Positions 5,553-9,451 of a stretch of 9,451 bases of DNA are shown piece after piece; the first letter of the stretch is position 1; every line of letters begins with the position of its first letter. The DNA is taken from contig JAKAVW010000103.1 in NCBI GenBank assembly GCA_021827445.1, positions 1-9,451 on the forward strand. Reading direction: 5' to 3'. The translations under genes were made by a program, and so were the position numbers. Origin of the DNA: Pseudomonadota bacterium (lineage in GTDB: Bacteria; Pseudomonadota; Gammaproteobacteria; Acidithiobacillales; Acidithiobacillaceae). Under the pieces are notes generated by a model that was given only the letters and a program-made list of their open reading frames with translations, searched no databases and was not told where the DNA came from.

Positions 5553-6182
5553 TCAGGCAAGCCGTTCGAACTGCTGTGCGTTGGCGTTATAGGCCAGCAG
5601 GGCGCCTTCTTCCATATCAAAATACCAGCCGTGCAACTGCAGCTCACCCCGCACCACCCGCCGACGCACACTGTCGAAGGTCAGGAGGTTTTCCAGAGAA
5701 ACGAGAATGCTTGCTTTTTCAAGTGCTCTTAACTGCTCCTCCGGACTGGCATCGGCATATTCGCGCATCACGTCGGCGCGTGCATCTTTGGCAATTTCGA
5801 CCCAGGGGCCGACATATTTGCCTTCAGTGCCGTTCAATAGCGCTTTCATGCCGCCGCAATGGGAATGGCCGTTAATGATGATGTGCTCTACCTGCAGGTG
5901 CCCGACCGCGAAATCCACCGCTGCACTGGTTCCATGGAGGTGTCCGTCCTGTTCGGCAGGAGGAATGAGGTTGGCGACGTTGCGCACTACAAAAATGTCC
6001 CCGGGCTCGCTGCCATACAGAGACGTAGGTGTTACCCTGGAGTCGGAGCACCCTATCAGCATGACTTTCGGGCTCTGTCCTTTCTCTACCAGGGTGTCGA
6101 AGAAGTCCGGCCGCTCCTCATAATAGTTGTGGCGGAATTCCTTGAAGCTATTGATCATAGCGTTAGTTACGTCGTTCTTCAT
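5553..6182 (-). CDS. Beta-class carbonic anhydrase
   Basis: This zinc enzyme interconverts CO2 and bicarbonate. The 209-residue product has the beta-class signature. Zinc ligands are C45, H106 and C109, within G-C-S-D-S-R (44-49) and G-H-S-H-C-G-G (105-111); the catalytic D47-R49 dyad is present. Other family marks are V-V-R-N-V-A-N-L at 65-72, G-T-S-A-A-V-D-F-A-V at 84-93, and the C-terminal G-E-L-x-L-H-G-W-Y-F-D region at 179-189. No signal peptide is seen, so it should be cytoplasmic. I chose the ATG at 6180-6182, with GGAG 8 nt upstream; a GTG three codons earlier lies too close to that site. It is the first gene of a two-gene unit with the SulP transporter. In an autotroph, bicarbonate import plus hydration control near Rubisco is the natural role, but pH balance is an alternative. 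Confidence 0.95.
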   Translation of the reverse strand: MKNDVTNAMINSFKEFRHNYYEERPDFFDTLVEKGQSPKVMLIGCSDSRVTPTSLYGSEPGDIFVVRNVANLIPPAEQDGHLHGTSAAVDFAVGHLQVEHIIINGHSHCGGMKALLNGTEGKYVGPWVEIAKDARADVMREYADASPEEQLRALEKASILVSLENLLTFDSVRRRVVRGELQLHGWYFDMEEGALLAYNANAQQFERLA

Positions 6183-6216
6183 GGTGATCACTCCCTCGTT
6201 ATTGGTTGAAATTCAA

Positions 6217-6222
6217 ATTATA
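6217..6222 (-). promoter_or_regulatory. Consensus -10 element upstream of the carbonic anhydrase gene
   Basis: A perfect TATAAT on the minus strand lies 34 nt before the carbonic anhydrase ATG, predicting a start near 6210 and a leader of about 28 nt. The hexamer 17 bases upstream is AAGTCC, a poor -35, and no extended -10 TG is present, so an activator or another sigma factor may be needed. The plus strand also reads TATAAT at 6219-6224, but it has no gene to serve. Confidence 0.45.
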
Positions 6223-6299
6223 ATGCGTAACTTTGACCTGGACTTTATCAACAAGTTTCAGACATCATCAAGTTATTTAATGGTGTTGGATAAAGGCCA

Positions 6300-6324
6300 C
6301 AAAAAAGCCCCCTTTGGGGGCTTT
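6300..6324 (-). terminator. Intrinsic terminator of metE
   Basis: AAAGCCCCC (6304-6312), loop TTT, and GGGGGCTTT (6316-6324) form a perfect 9-bp stem. On the minus strand it is followed by a run of T (complement of 6301-6306) and lies 23 nt after the metE stop codon. It separates metE from the carbonic anhydrase transcription unit. On the plus strand only TTTC follows, and there is no plus-strand gene, so it is read as minus-strand. Confidence 0.92.
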
Positions 6325-6346
6325 CTAGTGCCGTTTACGACAGAGT

Positions 6347-8701
6347 TCAAGCGTGGCGGGCACGTACCTGTTTGGCCGCTGCCACCATGTTTTCCAAAGC
6401 GGGCGTCACTTCCGCCCATTTGCGGGTTTTCAGGCCACAGTCCGGGTTGATCCACAGTCGCTCAGCAGGTATTACTTTCGCCGCCTTCTCCATCAGACCG
6501 ACCATTTCTTCTACGCTGGGTACACGTGGGGAATGGATGTCATACACGCCAGGTCCGATTTCGTTGGGGTAGTTGAAGGTCGCGAAGGCGTCCAGCAACT
6601 CCATCTGCGAACGTGAGGTCTCGATGGTGATGACGTCGGCATCCATGGCCGCGATGGCGGGCAGAATGTCGTTAAACTCCGAATAGCACATGTGCGTATG
6701 GATTTGCACGTCATCCGGGGCGATCTGCGCCGAGATACGAAAGGCGCGGGAGGCCCAGCTCAGATACTGTTCCCAGTCCTTACGCTTGAGGGGCAAACCT
6801 TCACGGTAGGCGGGTTCGTCGATCTGGATGATGCCGATGCCGGCATCGATCAGATCTTTGACCTCGTCGCGGATGGCGAGGGCGATCTGCAGCGCGGTAC
6901 GCTCACGGGGTTGATCGTCGCGGACAAAGGACCACTGCAGGATAGTCACCGGGCCGGTCAACATGCCCTTCATCGGGCGTGGGGTCAGGGACTGAGCGTA
7001 TGTACTCCAAGCTACTGTCATCGGCGTGGGGCGGGACACGTCGCCGAAAATTAATGGCGGCTTCACATAACGCGAGCCATAGCTTTGCACCCAGCCGTGC
7101 CGGGTAAAGGCAAAGCCGGATAATTGCTCGCCGAAGTACTCGACCATGTCATTGCGTTCCGGCTCACCATGCACGGGTACGTCAATGCCCAGGCGCTCCT
7201 GCTCCTTCACCACCAGCGCGATTTCCGCTTCCATTGCCTTCTGGTAATCGGCATTGCTCAGCTCGCCTTTGCGATTCTGCAAGCGGGCCTTACGGATTTC
7301 CGGGGTCTGCGGGAAGCTGCCAATACTGGTGGTGGGGAAGGCGGGTAGCTTGAAACGTGCGCGCTGTGCGGCTTCACGGGCGAGGAAGGGGCTGTTACGC
7401 TGGCCGTCATCCTTACCCAAACCCTCCAGGCGCTGGGCGACCGCCGGATTGTGGATGCGCGGCGAACTGCGGCGGGAAGCGACGGCGGCGCGGGCGGCAG
7501 CCAGTTCCTGCGCCACGGACTCCACGCCCTTGTCCAGGGCGCGACCGATAACGGCCACTTCGTCCAGCTTCTGCACGGAGAAAGCCAGCCAGGACTTCAG
7601 TTCGGCATCCAACTCTGTTTCCTGCTCCAGATCCACGGGCGTATGCAGCAGACTGCAAGAAGGCGCCACCCAGAGGCGTTCGCCAAGCTGCTGATGGGCC
7701 GGCTGCAAAAGCGCCAGGGTAGCATCCAGGTCAGTACGCCAGACGTTACGACCATCGACGACACCGAGGGAGAGCACTTTGTCGGCAGGGTAGTCAGTGA
7801 GGAAGCTATTCAACTGCTGCGGAGCACGTCGCAGGTCGAGATGCAGACCCGCTACCGGCAGGGCCTTGAGGGTTTTGGCATGATCGGCAACGGAATCAAA
7901 ATAAGTTGCCAGCAGCACCTTGGGCGCTTTGCTCTTGCCCAGGGTCTGGTAAGCCGACTCCAACGCCTTGACCCACTCCTGGGGCAAGTCGAGGGCGAGA
8001 GCAGGCTCATCCATCTGTACCCACTCCACACCCATATCCGCCAAACGGGCGAGAATCTCGGCATAGACCGGCAATACTTTGGGCAGCAGGGTCAGGCGAT
8101 CAAAGCAGGCGGTGCCAACGGACGCGCCGTGGCCGTGACAGGCGCTGTCATCATGATGATGCTGTGCCTCGTGGTGGGCTTCGGTGTTGAGGTCCTTTTC
8201 CTTACCCAGCCACAAATAAGTGATGGGGCCGACCAGTACGGGCTTGGCTTTCAGACCCAGTGCCTGGGCCTCTTTCACCTGGGTAAAAATGCGGTCGCTG
8301 GCGAGGCGAAAATCCATACCCTCGTGAAATTCCGGGACGATAAAGTGATAGTTGGCATCAAACCACTTGGTCATTTCCATGGCGGGCTGGGTGCTGGAGC
8401 CGCGCGCCATGGCGAAGAAGGTGCCGAGGTCTACCTGGTCACTGAAAAAGCCATAACGCGGCGGAACAGCGCCCAGAGTGCAACTCATATCGAGCATGTG
8501 ATCATAGAGGCTGAAGTCGCCTACAGGCACCAGATCCATGCCACAGGTTTGCTGAATCCGCCAGTGGCGATCACGTAGCTGGGCGGCGCGTGATTGTAAT
8601 TCCTTCTCGTCAATTTCTTTGGACCAGAAGCTTTCCAGCGCCTTTTTCAGCTCACGCTTGTGGCCGATACGGGGAAAACCGAGACTGTGGACCGATGTCA
8701 T
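6347..8701 (-). CDS. metE: Cobalamin-independent methionine synthase MetE
   Basis: MetE transfers a methyl group from 5-methyltetrahydropteroyltri-glutamate to homocysteine, making methionine without vitamin B12; it is a cytoplasmic zinc enzyme. The 784-residue product has both family halves. The N-terminal half starts S-L-G-F-P-R-I-G and contains W-V-Q-M-D-E-P-A-L near 227-235. The C-terminal catalytic half begins near 456 with P-T-T-S-I-G-S-F-P-Q-T and includes H-G-E-P-E-R-N-D-M-V near 511-520. The zinc ligands H670, C672, E694 and C755 are present; each lies 29 positions beyond the E. coli ligand (H641, C643, E665, C726). This offset is explained mostly by a His/Cys-rich insertion at about 170-199. 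I chose the second ATG (8699-8701), because GAGGAG lies 8 nt before it but only 2 nt before the ATG at 8705-8707. It has its own upstream control region with a MetR-like site and a strong terminator, so it is monocistronic. Confidence 0.97.
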   Translation of the reverse strand: MTSVHSLGFPRIGHKRELKKALESFWSKEIDEKELQSRAAQLRDRHWRIQQTCGMDLVPVGDFSLYDHMLDMSCTLGAVPPRYGFFSDQVDLGTFFAMARGSSTQPAMEMTKWFDANYHFIVPEFHEGMDFRLASDRIFTQVKEAQALGLKAKPVLVGPITYLWLGKEKDLNTEAHHEAQHHHDDSACHGHGASVGTACFDRLTLLPKVLPVYAEILARLADMGVEWVQMDEPALALDLPQEWVKALESAYQTLGKSKAPKVLLATYFDSVADHAKTLKALPVAGLHLDLRRAPQQLNSFLTDYPADKVLSLGVVDGRNVWRTDLDATLALLQPAHQQLGERLWVAPSCSLLHTPVDLEQETELDAELKSWLAFSVQKLDEVAVIGRALDKGVESVAQELAAARAAVASRRSSPRIHNPAVAQRLEGLGKDDGQRNSPFLAREAAQRARFKLPAFPTTSIGSFPQTPEIRKARLQNRKGELSNADYQKAMEAEIALVVKEQERLGIDVPVHGEPERNDMVEYFGEQLSGFAFTRHGWVQSYGSRYVKPPLIFGDVSRPTPMTVAWSTYAQSLTPRPMKGMLTGPVTILQWSFVRDDQPRERTALQIALAIRDEVKDLIDAGIGIIQIDEPAYREGLPLKRKDWEQYLSWASRAFRISAQIAPDDVQIHTHMCYSEFNDILPAIAAMDADVITIETSRSQMELLDAFATFNYPNEIGPGVYDIHSPRVPSVEEMVGLMEKAAKVIPAERLWINPDCGLKTRKWAEVTPALENMVAAAKQVRARHA

Positions 8702-8731
8702 GGGCATTACTCCTCTGCGAAAATTGCCGCC

Positions 8732-8760
8732 ATCATGCCTTGCTGCGCCAGTGGGCTCAA
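8732..8760 (-). promoter_or_regulatory. Candidate metE promoter
   Basis: On the minus strand, TTGAGC (8760-8755, four of six) and CATGAT (8737-8732, four of six) are 17 bases apart. Transcription would start near 8725, leaving a leader of about 24 nt with GAGGAG before the ATG. The elements are weak, as expected for a promoter that relies on an activator. The MetR-like palindrome centred at 8790 falls near -65 from this start, the usual position for a LysR-type activator recognition site. Confidence 0.4.
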
Positions 8761-8780
8761 GAGGGAATTTTTAGACTTGG

Positions 8781-8799
8781 TGATGAAAAGTATTCATCA
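8781..8799 (-). promoter_or_regulatory. MetR-type operator upstream of metE
   Basis: The 19-bp palindrome TGATGAAAAGTATTCATCA has perfect 7-bp arms around a 5-bp spacer and contains the known MetR consensus TGAA-N5-TTCA. MetR is a LysR-type regulator that uses homocysteine as co-effector and activates metE in enteric bacteria. The site lies 80 nt before the metE start codon and overlaps the ubiE stop codon (8797-8799). I see only one copy, whereas E. coli metE has tandem sites. metR itself is not in the window. Confidence 0.7.
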
Positions 8800-9451
8800 A
8801 TCCATCCGGAACCCGCGATGCAGTGCGACAATCCCACCAGAGAGGTTGAATACTTCTATCCGCGCCAGCCCGGCGCCTTCCATCATCATCTTGAAGGTTT
8901 CCTGATCGGGAAAGCGACGGATGGATTCCACCAGATACTGATAGCTCTCGCGGTCTTTGGCGATCAGTTCGCCAATGCGTGGCAGGAGATTGAAGGAATA
9001 CAGATCGTAAATACTCTGCAATCCTGGCCAGCGCGGGTGGGAGAATTCGAGGATCAGGACCCGGCCGCCGGTTTTCAGCACCCGATGAATTTCGCTCAAC
9101 GCGCGCTCTGGATGGGTCATATTACGGATGCCAAAAGCGAGGGTCACGAGGTCAAATTCCCGATCTGGGAAGGGGAGCGCCTCGGCATTGGCCTCCACGA
9201 ACTCGATGCCGGCGATGATGCCCTTGTCGGCCAGCCGATTCTCGCCGACTGCGAGCATCTCCGGGTTTATATCGGAAACCACGATCGAGCCATTGGGCCG
9301 AACCCGCGGGTAAATTGCTGCCGCCAGATCGCCAGTGCCGCCCGCCAGGTCCAGCACCCGCTGTCCTGGTCGGGGACGGGCGAGATCGACGGTGAAGCGT
9401 TTCCACAGACGGTGGACGCCGAGGGACATAAGGTCATTCATCAGGTCATAC
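8797..9451 (-). CDS. ubiE: Ubiquinone/menaquinone C-methyltransferase UbiE (N-terminus off the edge)
   Basis: UbiE is a SAM-dependent methyltransferase that C-methylates the benzoquinone ring in ubiquinone synthesis and demethylmenaquinone in menaquinone synthesis. About 217 C-terminal residues are visible, starting Y-D-L-M-N-D-L-M-S-L-G, which in full-length UbiE lies some 30-40 residues after the start. The frame is open to the edge, so this is a cut by the window and the ATG at 9439-9441 is internal. SAM-binding motif I is V-L-D-L-A-G-G-T-G-D-L-A; S-D-I-N-P-E-M-L is the post-I region. F-D-L-V-T-L-A-F-G-I-R-N, then L-K-x-G-G-R-V-L-I-L-E-F-S, and a C-terminal L-S-G-G-I-V-A-L-H-x-G are family-typical. 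Its stop codon lies in the MetR-like site. No terminator separates it from metE, so read-through into metE is possible. Confidence 0.95.
   Translation of the reverse strand, partial: YDLMNDLMSLGVHRLWKRFTVDLARPRPGQRVLDLAGGTGDLAAAIYPRVRPNGSIVVSDINPEMLAVGENRLADKGIIAGIEFVEANAEALPFPDREFDLVTLAFGIRNMTHPERALSEIHRVLKTGGRVLILEFSHPRWPGLQSIYDLYSFNLLPRIGELIAKDRESYQYLVESIRRFPDQETFKMMMEGAGLARIEVFNLSGGIVALHRGFRMD

Noticed and set aside
4947..5732. Plus-strand open frame of 261 codons across the SulP and carbonic anhydrase genes
   Set aside because: It spans two well-supported minus-strand genes and encodes a His/Gln/Asp-rich composition typical of an antisense shadow of membrane-protein codons.
6183..6303. 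FNR-like or other operator in the carbonic anhydrase leader
   Set aside because: TTGAT and GGTCAA occur near 6233-6255 on the minus strand, but the spacing and second half-site do not fit the TTGAT-N4-ATCAA pattern.
7451..8578. Long plus-strand open frame of 375 codons opposite metE
   Set aside because: It is antisense to a full-length, clearly conserved MetE. The translation is low-complexity and unlike any family, as expected for a shadow frame in GC-rich coding DNA.
1..9451. Mobile element, phage defence or biosynthetic island
   Set aside because: Every gene identified is a conserved housekeeping or central-metabolism gene. I saw no transposase, integrase, direct repeats or CRISPR-like array, and no shift in base composition.

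Overview
The window looks like core chromosome of a chemolithoautotrophic gammaproteobacterium-like organism. Acidithiobacillus or a near relative is my best guess, from the bamE/fur/proB/obgE/rpmA/rplU grouping, the carbonic anhydrase plus SulP pair, and the protein sequences as I remember them; I could not run a search. Base composition is GC-rich and even, and I see no insertion sequence, phage gene, CRISPR array, tRNA or rRNA. Only fur is on the + strand.

Layout from left to right: a BamE-type outer-membrane lipoprotein (minus) is divergent from fur (plus), with 66 bp between them. fur converges on proB and their stop codons overlap. A minus-strand operon rplU-rpmA-obgE-proB fills 915-3805, with a sigma70-like promoter ahead of rplU and a terminator-like hairpin immediately before the obgE start codon. 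The proB frame is cut by one in-frame amber codon where the family has a conserved glutamine; everything after it is intact. Next is a tight two-gene unit, beta-carbonic anhydrase followed by a SulP/STAS anion transporter (9 nt apart), a plausible bicarbonate uptake and interconversion module. A possible 23-codon ORF with a perfect Shine-Dalgarno lies between the transporter and the rplU promoter. Then comes metE (cobalamin-independent methionine synthase), which has an unusual His/Cys-rich insertion, a strong intrinsic terminator, and a MetR-type operator upstream that overlaps the ubiE stop codon. ubiE runs off the right edge and lacks its N-terminus.

Most of the window is housekeeping: ribosome synthesis and assembly (L21, L27, Obg), proline synthesis, methionine synthesis, quinone methylation, envelope biogenesis and metal regulation. 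I found no clear undescribed multi-gene system. The points most worth a second look are the proB amber codon, the rpmA-obgE attenuator-like hairpin, the MetE insertion, the MetR-like operator, the CA-SulP pair and the small ORF.
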